From the NCBI GenBank assembly GCA_016712525.1, contig JADJQX010000006.1:310001-374000 (forward strand): a stretch of 64,000 nt of DNA, read 5' to 3'. Positions 27,522 through 36,900 of the stretch are shown piece after piece (positions within the stretch are counted from its first letter, which is position 1; each line of letters begins with the position of its first letter). A program made the position numbers and the translations under genes. The DNA comes from Myxococcales bacterium. Its GTDB lineage: Bacteria > Myxococcota_A > Polyangia > Polyangiales > Polyangiaceae. The notes under the pieces are model-generated. The model had not been told where the DNA came from and did no database searches. It saw nothing but the letters and a program-made list of their open reading frames with translations.

Positions 27522-28136
27522 ATGGTCACCCGAGGCGACGACCCGACGCACCCCGTGGGCCCGTACCGAGGCTCGACGCTCGACGTCACGATCGCTCCCG
27601 ATCGCCGCGCCCACGTCGCCGCGGTGCTCTTGGGCGTGGGCTTCGGGATGGGGGTGCTCTTTCACGTCGGGCTCGTCGCGCGGCGTGAGGCCAAGGCGCT
27701 CGAGGCCGCGGCGCTCGTGAGCTCGGCGGCGCCCTCGGGCGTGGTCTCGGCGACGCTCTCGGGCCCCGGGGGCACCGTGGCGATCCCTGGGAAAACAGGC
27801 ATGGTCGTGCACGTCTGGCTCCAGGGGTGTGCAGACTGCATGCCCGCCTTCGAGGCCCACAAGAGGCTCGCGGACGCCGGTGAGCTCGCCTTCGCGCTGC
27901 CGGTGGTGAACGTGTCGTACGGCGAGGCATCTCCGGCGTGGGCCAAGGGCTACCACCTCGACACGTCCCTCGTGAGCGACCGAGGGCCCGCGCTCGTGCA
28001 GCCGCTCGGCATCTCGTCGTTCACGACGCTCGTCGTGAACCGGCGAGGCAAGGTCGTGCTGCGCGATCGCGCCGACAGCCCGGGCTACGCCGAGCGCGTC
28101 CGCACTGCCGCCCGCGTCGTGGCGCTCGAAGAGTAA
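27522..28136 (+). CDS. membrane-anchored thioredoxin-fold protein (TlpA-like)
   Basis: 204 residues; ATG preceded by CGGAGG. One N-terminal membrane helix (about 31-51) puts the thioredoxin-like domain (about 75-204) in the periplasm. The redox motif is CADC (Cys103, Cys106) in VHVWLQGCADCMPAFE, matching the WxxxC-x2-C-x2-xxP pattern of TlpA/ResA proteins except for the residues between the cysteines. GISSFTTLVVN near the C-terminus holds a Thr where thioredoxins carry cis-Pro (I-x-x-x-P-T), a deviation from the family. It could reduce or oxidise disulfides in exported proteins; the partner is unknown. Confidence 0.8.
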   Translation: MVTRGDDPTHPVGPYRGSTLDVTIAPDRRAHVAAVLLGVGFGMGVLFHVGLVARREAKALEAAALVSSAAPSGVVSATLSGPGGTVAIPGKTGMVVHVWLQGCADCMPAFEAHKRLADAGELAFALPVVNVSYGEASPAWAKGYHLDTSLVSDRGPALVQPLGISSFTTLVVNRRGKVVLRDRADSPGYAERVRTAARVVALEE

Positions 28137-28269
28137 CGGTCGCCCGAACGACCACCCGCGAACCGACCGACGCGGCGGAACGTTGGCGCTCCGAAGGATC
28201 TGTTCGCGCCGGAGAATTCTTGTGCTGCGTTGCCGTGGGGACAAGCGCTAGGGTGGAGCGAATCGGCCT

Positions 28270-29997
28270 ATGCGTACGCGTTTCGTCCTCGGCACACTCC
28301 TCTCTCTGGTGCTCACCCAGGCCGCTCCTCGGGCCGCGTTCGCCGCCGATGCTCCGGCGGAGGATCCTCGCCGCGCCGAGGCGAGGGCGCACTTCGAGCG
28401 CGGGGTGGATCACGTCGACAGGTCCGAGTGGGACGCGGCGCTCGTCGAGTTCCTCGCGTCGCGCGCGGCGCTCTCCACGTCGAAGAACACGTACAACGCG
28501 GCCGTGTGCCTGCGGAAGACGGGGCGCTTCGACGAGGCCCTCGAGATGTACGAGGCCTTGCTCCGCGATTTTCCCGACCTCGAGACCAAAGAGCGGCAGG
28601 TCGCCGAGCGTGAGCTCTCGCAGCTCAAGGCCTCGGTCGCGACGATCTCGATCGAAGGGGGAGTTGCGCGAGCGAAGGTCGTGGTCGACGGGCGCGAGCG
28701 TGGCACGCTACCCCTCGCGGCGCCGCTGCGCGTCGGCGCGGGCACACACACGATCCGCGTGTCGGCCGACGGGTACATGCCGTTCGAGGCCCGCGTGGAC
28801 GTGGCCGGCATGCAGGCCGTCACGGTCAAACCCCAGATGTCGGCCCTCACCGCGGGCGGTCGCCTCAACGTGGCCGAGCAGACCGGCAAGGCCCTCGACG
28901 TCGTGGTCGACGGGGCGACCGTGGGGAAGACCCCGTGGGACGGCGTGCTCGCGCCCGGGGAGCACACGGTGTACCTGCGCGGCGAGGGGAATGTCGGCAC
29001 CGTGCCCGTGCGCCCGAACGTGGAGCTCGGGCAGGTGGCGTCGCTCAACCTGCTCGCCGAGGAGCTGCCGGCGCAGATCCGCATCGTGCCCACGCCGGCC
29101 TCGGCGGCCGTGTTCCTCGACGGCGTCGAGCTCGGTCGCGGCGGATGGGAGGGGCGCATTCGGCCCGGAAAACATAGGGTCCGGGCCTCGGCCGAGGGGT
29201 TCTTGCCGAACGAGATCGCGATCTCGGTGGAGCGCGGAAAACCGGCCGTGGCGGCCGTGAAGCTCTCTCCCGATCCGAAGGCCTTGGGGCTCCCGAACGC
29301 AGGCGTCGCGCTCGAGCTCGACGCGGCGCTCCCCATCGGCCTCGTCGCGGGCGGTGGCGCGGACCTCTCCGACGCGTGCACCGGAGCGTGCTCGCAGGGC
29401 GTGCCCTTCGGCTTTCATGGCGTGCTCCACGGCGCATACCAGACGTCGAGCGGGTTCGGCGCGGGCATCGACGCGGGGTACCTCTTCGCCGTCTCGTCCA
29501 TCTCGGACCGCGAGGCCGTGCTCACGCCGCGAGGCCGTGCCGGAAACCGCGGCACCGTCGACGACACGCTGCGCCTCTCGGGCATCACCCTCGGCGGCTC
29601 GGCGCAGTACCACGGGCGCGGTGGGTGGCCTCTGCTCCTCCGCGTGGGCGCGGGCATCTGGCTCGGCCAAGTGACCGACGCGCGCTCGGGCTCCTTCACG
29701 AACCTCGCGGGCGAGCCCTACACGGTCGACGCGAAGACGAGCTCGTCGGCCACGTACTTCTACGTGGCCCCGGAGGCGCGCATCGCCAAGTCGATCGCGA
29801 AGAACCTCGAGGTGACGTTCGGCATGGAGGTGCTGGTGATGGCGGCGCTGAAGAAGGCCACGTGGAGCGACGGCACGACGATCTCGACCTCGAACGTGGG
29901 GCGAGGCGACGGGCTCGCGACGTTCGGTGAGCAGCAGACCTTGGGCTCGTTCCTCCTCTTCCTCGCGCCGAGCGTCGGCGTGCGGTACGACTTCTGA
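28270..29997 (+). CDS. TPR/PEGA-repeat exported protein with C-terminal barrel-like domain
   Basis: 575 residues. Signal peptide cleaved near AFAADA. Residues about 35-110 resemble TPR helices. Three PEGA-type units follow at about 125-340 (AKVVVDGRERGTLPL, LDVVVDGATVGKTPW and AAVFLDGVELGRGGW), each ending in a GxHxVR-like strand. The last 220 residues have alternating aromatic/hydrophobic strands and end GVRYDF, consistent with an outer-membrane barrel, so the PEGA units would be periplasmic. First gene of a coupled operon: its TGA overlaps the next ATG (29995-29999). Confidence 0.82.
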   Translation: MRTRFVLGTLLSLVLTQAAPRAAFAADAPAEDPRRAEARAHFERGVDHVDRSEWDAALVEFLASRAALSTSKNTYNAAVCLRKTGRFDEALEMYEALLRDFPDLETKERQVAERELSQLKASVATISIEGGVARAKVVVDGRERGTLPLAAPLRVGAGTHTIRVSADGYMPFEARVDVAGMQAVTVKPQMSALTAGGRLNVAEQTGKALDVVVDGATVGKTPWDGVLAPGEHTVYLRGEGNVGTVPVRPNVELGQVASLNLLAEELPAQIRIVPTPASAAVFLDGVELGRGGWEGRIRPGKHRVRASAEGFLPNEIAISVERGKPAVAAVKLSPDPKALGLPNAGVALELDAALPIGLVAGGGADLSDACTGACSQGVPFGFHGVLHGAYQTSSGFGAGIDAGYLFAVSSISDREAVLTPRGRAGNRGTVDDTLRLSGITLGGSAQYHGRGGWPLLLRVGAGIWLGQVTDARSGSFTNLAGEPYTVDAKTSSSATYFYVAPEARIAKSIAKNLEVTFGMEVLVMAALKKATWSDGTTISTSNVGRGDGLATFGEQQTLGSFLLFLAPSVGVRYDF

Positions 29998-32594
29998 TGC
30001 GCCCCGCGATGCTCCTCCCTCGGTGTTTGCCGGTCGTGGCCCTCGTCGGCCTCGTGGGGTGCGCGTCCCCGAAGGACGGCGCTCCTCCGCCCCCCGAGGC
30101 CCGGAGGGCCGCCCTCACGGCGCTCGGAGTGGGCGGGCAAGTGTCCGAATCCAATGCGGTCTTGCCCGCCCTCGCCTCGGGGGCGGTCGCCATCGGAGAC
30201 GCGGCGAGCGGCGTCGCCGTGCGTGTCACGCTGCGCGGCGCGAGCGACACGCGCGGCTCCGACGTAGGCGGTGTGCGTCTTCACCGGGCCGCGTACCGTG
30301 GCGCTGACCTCGCGCGCGTGACGACGACCGACGGCATGGAAGACTTCGTCTTCTTCGACGCCCGGCCGGCCGACGAGGTGCTCGTGTACGACGTCGACGT
30401 CTCGAAGGCCGCAGGGCTCCGGCTCGTCGGGGATGTGCTCGAGGTGCTCGACACGAAGGGCGCTCCTCGGCTTCGGGTCGTGCCGCCGTACGTCGTCGAC
30501 GCGAAGGGGGCGCACCACGCGGCGGCGCTCTCCGTCGAGGGCTGCAAGGTCGACACCCACGCCTCGGATCCTCGCGATCGCGCCGTGCTTGCGCCCGGGG
30601 CATCCACGTGCGGGTTGCGTGTCACCTGGAAGCTCGACGACGCGGGGTACCCTGCCGTCGTCGATCCGAGCTGGCAAGGCACGGGCTCTCCGATCGTGGG
30701 GCGCTACGATCACGCGTCGATCGCGCTCACCGGGGGGCGTGTGCTCATCGTCGGCGGGACACGTCGCGACAGCGCCGGAATGGGGAACGGACCGCTCCCG
30801 CAGTGCGAGATCTACGATCCCGCGACCCGCACGTGGGCGGCGAGCAACGATCTCGGAAACGCGCGCCAGAACCCCGCCCTCGCGCAGTACCCGAGCGGAA
30901 AGGTGCTCGCCGTCGGCGGCGGGTGGAGCCGCGTGCAGGTCTTCGTTCCGGGCCAGATGCCGGACACGCCGATGGACGGCGTGACGTCGGCGGACTTCCT
31001 CACGGCGACCATCTTGGGGAACGGCAAGGCGCTCGTGCTCGGCGGGTTCGTCTTCGGGACGCCCTCCGCGTCGGCGCTGCTCGTGGACGAGGCGAACCCC
31101 GGCTCGCCCACGAACGCCGGGCCCACGGGCGTGATGGGCGCGGCGCGCGGCAAACACACGGCGACTTTGCTCGTGTCGGGCAAGGTGCTCGTCGCGGGAG
31201 GGGAAGGCCCTGGCGGAAAGCTCGCGTCGGCGGAGATCTACGATCCCGCGACGAACACGTTCGCGCCGACCGCGGGGCCGATGATGGCGGCGCGCTCGGC
31301 CCACGCGGCCGTGCGCCTCACGGACGGGCGCGTGCTGCTCGCCGGTGGTGGCACCACGGTGGCGGAGCTCTACGATCCCGCGACGAACCAGTTCTCTGTC
31401 GCCGGGAGCCTCGCCCAGCCGCGCGAACGTGTGCGCGCCGTGAGGCTCGCGTCGGGGCGTGTGATGGTCGCGGGTGGTGAGGTGGCCGGGGTCCCCGTGG
31501 GGGACGTCGAGATCTTCGATCCGGACACGCGCACCTTCGCCCAAGACACGCCGCTCACCTTCATTCGAACCTGGTTCGGCCTCTCGCCCCTCCCGAACGG
31601 CGACGTGCTCGCCGACGGCGGGAGAGACAAACGCAGCTTCGGCATCCGCAACTCCGAGATCTGGTCGCCCACCGAGAAGGGCATCGAGTGCCGCGCGGGG
31701 AACGACTGCCGCTCGGGTTACTGCCAACAGGGCACCTGCTGCGCCGCCGAGTGCAAGGGCCCGTGCAAGACGTGCTCTCCGGGGACGGGCGCGTGTGTCC
31801 CCGTGATCTCTGCCGACGATCCGGACGACTGCACCGGCGCCCTCACGTGCGACGCGGCCGGCGCATGCAAGAAGAAGAACGGCAACGCGTGCACGTCCGC
31901 TGGAGACTGCGCGAGCGGCTTCTGCATCGACGGGTTCTGCTGCGAGCGCGCGTGCGGTGGGCAGTGCGAGGCGTGCGACGTGGGTGGGCGCGAGGGCCGA
32001 TGTGTCCCCGTCGCGGGTGAGCCACACGCCCAGAGACCGCGCTGCGCCAAGGGGGACACGACGTGTGGGGGGACGTGCGACGGCATCACCACGGTGTGCT
32101 CGTACCCGAGCGCCGTCACCGTGTGCGGTCGCTCGTGCGGCGAGAAGCTCGAGACCGTCTCGACGTGCGACGGCAAGGGCGCGTGTCTGCGCGGCTCGCC
32201 CCAGAGCTGCGCGGGCAACTTCGTGTGCGCGAGCGCGACGGCGTGCAAGACCGAGTGCGCCTCGGACGCGGACTGCCTCGACGGGTACCGCTGCGAGGGC
32301 AAGGTGTGCAACCCCGTCGCGCTCTGCAAGGGCACCCTCGTAACGAAGGGGCGCGAGGTCGTGGACTGCGCGCCGTACACCTGCGAACAAGGTGGCCTCT
32401 GCCGCACGTCGTGCGCTTCGGTGGCCGATTGTGCAGAGCCCAACGTGTGCTCGGCCGACGGACGCTGCGTGCTCCCTCCGCAGGCGCCCTTGGAGGGTTG
32501 CGCGACGGGGGCGGGCTCGGGTGGTGGTGAAGGTGGGCTCGTGGCGCTCGCCGCGGCCTTGGGGATGACGCTCGTGAGGAGGCGCAAGCGATGA
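29997..32594 (+). CDS. Kelch-like/Cys-rich lipoprotein with MYXO-CTERM-like tail (paralogue 1)
   Basis: 865 residues. Signal peptide with lipobox VGLVGC. A beta domain of about 220 residues is followed by Kelch-like repeats (about 235-560) such as RVLIVGG, KVLVAGG and AEIYDPATN, probably a beta-propeller. Next comes a Cys-rich region (about 565-820) with repeated CxxxxDCxSGxCxxGxCC units. The C-terminus is Gly-Cys, a Gly-rich spacer, one hydrophobic helix and RRRKR, the tripartite layout of MYXO-CTERM sorting signals. Having both an N-terminal lipobox and this tail is unusual. It is coupled to both neighbours by overlaps; the second paralogue follows directly. Confidence 0.85.
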   Translation: MRPAMLLPRCLPVVALVGLVGCASPKDGAPPPPEARRAALTALGVGGQVSESNAVLPALASGAVAIGDAASGVAVRVTLRGASDTRGSDVGGVRLHRAAYRGADLARVTTTDGMEDFVFFDARPADEVLVYDVDVSKAAGLRLVGDVLEVLDTKGAPRLRVVPPYVVDAKGAHHAAALSVEGCKVDTHASDPRDRAVLAPGASTCGLRVTWKLDDAGYPAVVDPSWQGTGSPIVGRYDHASIALTGGRVLIVGGTRRDSAGMGNGPLPQCEIYDPATRTWAASNDLGNARQNPALAQYPSGKVLAVGGGWSRVQVFVPGQMPDTPMDGVTSADFLTATILGNGKALVLGGFVFGTPSASALLVDEANPGSPTNAGPTGVMGAARGKHTATLLVSGKVLVAGGEGPGGKLASAEIYDPATNTFAPTAGPMMAARSAHAAVRLTDGRVLLAGGGTTVAELYDPATNQFSVAGSLAQPRERVRAVRLASGRVMVAGGEVAGVPVGDVEIFDPDTRTFAQDTPLTFIRTWFGLSPLPNGDVLADGGRDKRSFGIRNSEIWSPTEKGIECRAGNDCRSGYCQQGTCCAAECKGPCKTCSPGTGACVPVISADDPDDCTGALTCDAAGACKKKNGNACTSAGDCASGFCIDGFCCERACGGQCEACDVGGREGRCVPVAGEPHAQRPRCAKGDTTCGGTCDGITTVCSYPSAVTVCGRSCGEKLETVSTCDGKGACLRGSPQSCAGNFVCASATACKTECASDADCLDGYRCEGKVCNPVALCKGTLVTKGREVVDCAPYTCEQGGLCRTSCASVADCAEPNVCSADGRCVLPPQAPLEGCATGAGSGGGEGGLVALAAALGMTLVRRRKR

Positions 32595-35185
32595 GGGCTC
32601 CCAAGCTCGCAGGTCTCGTGGGGGCGTTCGCGGCGGCGCTCTCCTTCGTCGGAGGGTGCGCGACCGAGCACGACGAGGCGCCTCCGCCTGGCGCGGCCGA
32701 GGGCGCGCGGGCCGAGACATGGCTCAGCACGACGAGGGCGCGGTTCCCGGGCGTCGTCGGTGGAGGAAGCTCCGCGGCCACGTCCCTGCGTGTCGCGCTC
32801 CCCCGGGTCGCGTCCGGGGTGATGGAGCTCGAGGACACACGCTCGGGGGTCGCCGTGGGGGTGGCGATGCCGGGGCTCGCTGCGTCGTCTCGGTCGGACG
32901 TCGACGGTGTCGCCGTCTATGCAGGCGCGGGCTACGCGGTGCGGCCCCTCTCGCACGGGGTGGAGGACTTCCTTGCGCTCCCCTCGCCGCCGCGCGGCGA
33001 AGAGGTCGTGTACTCGCTCGACGTGCGTCGCGCTGCGGGGCTCCGCGCGGTAGGCGGTGGGCTCGAGGTCCTCGACGCGGGTGGTGCGCCTCGCCTCCGC
33101 ATGGATCCGCCGTACGTCGTAGGGGCGCGGGGCGAGCGTGTCGCGGCGAGGTTCGAGGTCCGCGGGTGCGCGGTGGACACGAGCCCAACGCCGCCCTGGG
33201 GGAGGCCCGTCGTTCGGCCCGGAGCCGACGTGTGTACGATGCACGTGCACTGGGAGGGCGTGTCGTACCCGGCCCTGCTCGATCCGAGGTGGTTGGGATC
33301 GGCTTCGCAGGTCTCCCGCATCGGGCACGTCGCCTTGAGGCTCGCCTCCGGCCGCGTGGTCTTTGGCTACGGGGAGTCCTGCGACTCGCAGGCCTGCCGC
33401 TCGGTGCCCGGCGTCCACCTGTACGATCCCGTGACCGACTCCATCGCGAACATGGGCGGTGCCGACGAGCGCGGCGCGGGGCGCTCGGGGGTCGAGCTCC
33501 CGAACGGCAAGGTGCTCACGGTGGGGGGCACCCCCGAGCTCTTCGATCCGTCGAACGGCCAGTACACGACGACCGGGCCCATGGGTACGCCCCACAGTGG
33601 CGCCCAGCTGATCCGGCTCGCGAGCGGCAAGATCCTCGTCGTGGGCGGTGGAGTCGCGGCGTCCTCGCTGTACGACGCGGCGACGAACACGTTCGCCCCG
33701 GGGCCGGCCATGACGACCGCGCGCACCGGGCACACCGCGACGCCCCTCGGGAACGGCAAGGTGCTGGTCACGGGCGGCAACACGGCGAGCGCGGAGCTCT
33801 ACGACCCCGCGACGGGCGCCACCGGGGCGTTCACCGCGACCGGGAGCATGACGACCGCGCGCACGGGGCACGTGGCCGTTCTCCTGCCGAACGGGAAGGT
33901 GCTCGTCGTCGGAGGAGCCACCGCGAGCGCGGAGCTCTACGACCCGGCCACGGGGCAGTTCTCGGCGACGGGATCCATGATCGAGCCGCGACCGGGCCTC
34001 GACGCGACTCTCATGCCGTCGGGGTACGTGTATGTTACAGGCGGGTTCGCGGCCGGAATCGGCACGGCGCTCGTCGAGAAGTACGACATCGCGACGGGGC
34101 GCTTCGCTACGGCGCCGGCGCTCGACTTCGGCCGCGCGAACCACAAGGCCGTGCTCGTGAACGGCGGTGTGCTCGTCGTGAGCGGCGGGCACGGACGCGA
34201 GGACCGCCGAGGCAACGGGGTCGACGCGATCGAGCGGCTCGGCGTGAACGCGCCCGGCGCCGCGTGCGTGGGCAACGACGACTGCAGCTCCGGTCTGTGC
34301 GACCTCGGGATTTGCTGCCAGGGGCCGTGCACCGGTGCGTGCCGCGCGTGCGTCGCGGGGACGGGCGCGTGCGAGCCCGTGCGCTCGGCGGACGACGCGG
34401 ACACGTGTGCGCGCGCGTCGACGTGCGACGCCTCGGGCGCCTGCAAGAAGAAGGACGGCCAAACGTGCGGCGCCGGCGGGGAGTGCGCGAGCGGTCACTG
34501 CGTCGACGGCGTGTGCTGCAACTCGGCGTGCTCGGGGGCGTGCGAGGCCTGCGACGGCGCGGTGAAGGGGCGTTGCGACGTGGTCGCCGGGAGACCGCGC
34601 GGGAATCGACCCTGCGCGAGCGACGGCTCGTCGTGCGGTGGTGCGTGCGACGGCGTTCGCCGCGACGTGTGCCGGTTCCCGTCGCCCCAGGTCGGCTGCG
34701 GGACGGCGTGCAAAGACGGAGTACGCACTCCCTCGGCGTGTGACGGGGCCGGGGCGTGCAAGGTGCTCGCTGCCGAGGCGTGCCCCGGCAACTACGCGTG
34801 CGCCGACGCGGCCACGTGCAAGACGACGTGCGCCGTCGACGGGGACTGCCGGTCGCTCTTCGCCTGCAAGGCTGGAAAATGCGAGCCTTCGGCCAAATGC
34901 GACGGCGCGCACGCGATCGTCGCGCCCGACGGGAAGACCGCGACCGAGTGCCTCCCGTACCGCTGCGAGGAGGGCACGAACCAGTGCCGCACGGCCTGCC
35001 GTGACGTGGCCGACTGCGCCGCGCCGTTCGTGTGCAGCGGGGACGGCCAGTGCATCGCGCCGCCCGCGCCCCCGGGCGGCTGCACGACCTCGCCCGGCGG
35101 CCCGGAAGGCGCTACCTTGGTCTTTGCCACCGCGGTGGTGGCATCGTCCATTCGGAGGCGACGTCGCGTCGCGCACAAGGCATGA
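32591..35185 (+). CDS. Kelch-like/Cys-rich lipoprotein with MYXO-CTERM-like tail (paralogue 2)
   Basis: 864 residues with the same domain order as its upstream neighbour: lipobox FVGGC, a beta domain with matching motifs (DPPYVVGARG against VPPYVVDAKG), Kelch-like repeats (KVLVVGGATASAELYDPAT), a Cys-rich region and a tail of Gly-Cys, hydrophobic helix, RRRRR. Equal length and collinearity show a tandem duplication, old enough for wide divergence. It starts inside the upstream stop (ATGA) and its own stop overlaps the kinase start (ATGA at 35182). The pair probably forms surface proteins; ligands are unknown. Confidence 0.85.
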   Translation: MRAPKLAGLVGAFAAALSFVGGCATEHDEAPPPGAAEGARAETWLSTTRARFPGVVGGGSSAATSLRVALPRVASGVMELEDTRSGVAVGVAMPGLAASSRSDVDGVAVYAGAGYAVRPLSHGVEDFLALPSPPRGEEVVYSLDVRRAAGLRAVGGGLEVLDAGGAPRLRMDPPYVVGARGERVAARFEVRGCAVDTSPTPPWGRPVVRPGADVCTMHVHWEGVSYPALLDPRWLGSASQVSRIGHVALRLASGRVVFGYGESCDSQACRSVPGVHLYDPVTDSIANMGGADERGAGRSGVELPNGKVLTVGGTPELFDPSNGQYTTTGPMGTPHSGAQLIRLASGKILVVGGGVAASSLYDAATNTFAPGPAMTTARTGHTATPLGNGKVLVTGGNTASAELYDPATGATGAFTATGSMTTARTGHVAVLLPNGKVLVVGGATASAELYDPATGQFSATGSMIEPRPGLDATLMPSGYVYVTGGFAAGIGTALVEKYDIATGRFATAPALDFGRANHKAVLVNGGVLVVSGGHGREDRRGNGVDAIERLGVNAPGAACVGNDDCSSGLCDLGICCQGPCTGACRACVAGTGACEPVRSADDADTCARASTCDASGACKKKDGQTCGAGGECASGHCVDGVCCNSACSGACEACDGAVKGRCDVVAGRPRGNRPCASDGSSCGGACDGVRRDVCRFPSPQVGCGTACKDGVRTPSACDGAGACKVLAAEACPGNYACADAATCKTTCAVDGDCRSLFACKAGKCEPSAKCDGAHAIVAPDGKTATECLPYRCEEGTNQCRTACRDVADCAAPFVCSGDGQCIAPPAPPGGCTTSPGGPEGATLVFATAVVASSIRRRRRVAHKA

Positions 35186-36849
35186 CACGGCCCGGTTTTG
35201 CGGTCTCGAGCGACGGGGGGGCCTCGCCGAACGCCCAAATCATCGACGACAAGTACCGTATCGTCCGCGTGCTCGGCGAAGGCGGCATGGGCGCCGTGTA
35301 CGAGGCCGTGCACCTCGTCACGGGCCGTCGTGTCGCGCTCAAGGTGATCGTGTCGGAGCTCCTCGCCCGCGAGGAGGGCATCGTCACGCGCTTCCAGCGT
35401 GAGGCCCGCGCGAGCGGCGCCATCGACTCGCAGTACGTGGTGCAGGTGCTCGACAGCGGCATCGACGCGGCCACGAAGAACCCGTACCTCGTGATGGAGT
35501 ACCTCTCCGGGGAGGACCTCGGGCAGCTCATTCACAGGCTCGGCGTGCTCCCTCCGGACTTGGCCCTCCGAATCACGGCGCAGGCCTGCCTCGGCCTCCA
35601 GCGCGCCCACGACGCGGGCATCATCCACCGCGACATCAAGTCGGCGAACACGTACCTCGCGCGGCGCGACAACGGCGAAATCATCGTAAAGCTTCTGGAT
35701 TTCGGCATCGCCAAGGTGCGCGCGGACCCGTTCGCCGAAGGCGGGGACCACAAGCTCACGCGGACGGGCTCGATGATCGGCTCGCCGCTCTACATGTCGC
35801 CCGAGCAGGCGCGGGGCTCGAAGGCGCTCGACGCGCGCGCCGACATCTGGTCGCTCGGGGTGGCGCTCTACGAGGCGCTCGCGGGGACGACGCCGAACCA
35901 TCACTGCGACACCATCGGCAACCTCATCGTCTCTCTCTGCTCGGACGACGCCGAGCCTTTGCAGAACCGCGCGCCTTGGGTCTCGTCCGAGATCGCCGCG
36001 GTGGTGCACAAGGCGCTCGCTCGCGCGCCCGATCACCGCTTCACGACGGCCACCGAGATGTACGACGCGATCGTCGCGCTCACGGGCCGGGACATCACCA
36101 TCCGCGAGGACATGCTCGTGGCCTTGTCGGACGCGGAGAAGGCGAGCGTCGCGCCGCGTGCGGGCACCTCGACCGACTCGCAGGGGCCCCGTATCGTGCT
36201 GAAGTCGGGGGCGCCCGTGTCCGACATGGCGCAGACGGCGCTGGCCGTGGCGGCGACCACGGGGCCCGGCCTCGGGGACTCCAGCGTCACGCCGCCGCCG
36301 AAGAAGAAGGCCGCGTTCGTGCTCCCGGCGATCGCGGCGGTCGCCGTCGTGGGCATCGTGGCGGGAGGCATGGCCCTCAAGGGAAAGGCCGACGCGAAGG
36401 TCACCGCGGCTCCCGAGGCCCCGAAGGCGGCGCCGTCCGAGGTCGCTCCGGCGCCGCCGCCGTCGGTCGTCGAGAAGGTGACCGAGAAGGTCGTGGTGCT
36501 CGTGAAGAGCACGCTCACGGTGACACCTCCGGGAGCCGAGGTGCTCGTCGACGGGGAGCTCGTGGCCTCGAAGGGCGGGGTCGTCGAGCTCAAAGGGCCC
36601 GTCGGGAGCCATCGCAAGGTCGACGTGAAGGCCGAGGGCAAGACGGTGAGCGCCGACGTGGTCCTCTCCGAAGCGGGCGCGGTGCCGTCGAAGGTCGACG
36701 TGCCCGTGGCGGCTCCGGTGCGTGCCGCCGCCGGCAAGCCGAGCACCCCCGCCGCGGGCAACGTGGCCAACGCCCCCGCCGCCCCGAAGCCAGCCGCTCC
36801 CGCCCCGGCCCCCGGGGGAGGCGAGCCCACGATCAACCGCAATTTCTGA
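35182..36849 (+). CDS. transmembrane Ser/Thr protein kinase (Hanks/PknB type)
   Basis: 555 residues from the ATG that overlaps the previous stop. Kinase domain about 24-295: GEGGMG (32-37), Lys54, HRDIKSAN (Asp151), DFG (173-175), YMSPEQ, all intact. A membrane helix (about 375-395, AFVLPAIAAVAVVGIVAGGMAL) is followed by a periplasmic part with a PEGA-like unit (LTVTPPGAEVLVDGELV) and an Ala/Pro-rich tail. Because it is the last gene of the operon with PEGA and Kelch-like surface proteins, its outer part may sense the state of those proteins (inference). Targets are unknown. Confidence 0.92.
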   Translation: MTRPGFAVSSDGGASPNAQIIDDKYRIVRVLGEGGMGAVYEAVHLVTGRRVALKVIVSELLAREEGIVTRFQREARASGAIDSQYVVQVLDSGIDAATKNPYLVMEYLSGEDLGQLIHRLGVLPPDLALRITAQACLGLQRAHDAGIIHRDIKSANTYLARRDNGEIIVKLLDFGIAKVRADPFAEGGDHKLTRTGSMIGSPLYMSPEQARGSKALDARADIWSLGVALYEALAGTTPNHHCDTIGNLIVSLCSDDAEPLQNRAPWVSSEIAAVVHKALARAPDHRFTTATEMYDAIVALTGRDITIREDMLVALSDAEKASVAPRAGTSTDSQGPRIVLKSGAPVSDMAQTALAVAATTGPGLGDSSVTPPPKKKAAFVLPAIAAVAVVGIVAGGMALKGKADAKVTAAPEAPKAAPSEVAPAPPPSVVEKVTEKVVVLVKSTLTVTPPGAEVLVDGELVASKGGVVELKGPVGSHRKVDVKAEGKTVSADVVLSEAGAVPSKVDVPVAAPVRAAAGKPSTPAAGNVANAPAAPKPAAPAPAPGGGEPTINRNF

Positions 36850-36863
36850 CCGGGAGAGCCGCT

Positions 36864-36879
36864 GTTCCGGCGCCGGAAC
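36864..36879. terminator. perfect 16-bp palindrome between convergent genes
   Basis: GTTCCGGCGCCGGAAC is perfectly self-complementary and lies 15 bp after the kinase stop and 22 bp from the converging stop at 36901. Its position fits a terminator hairpin, although no T run follows; a protein-binding site is the alternative. Confidence 0.45.
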
Positions 36880-36900
36880 GAGGCCGTGACCCGAACGATT

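Noticed and set aside
29760..35188. Very long antisense frames (986 and 1156 codons) opposite the Kelch-like genes
   Set aside because: They mirror genes with clear signal peptides, repeats and Cys motifs, and their products have compositions typical of antisense frames in GC-rich DNA.
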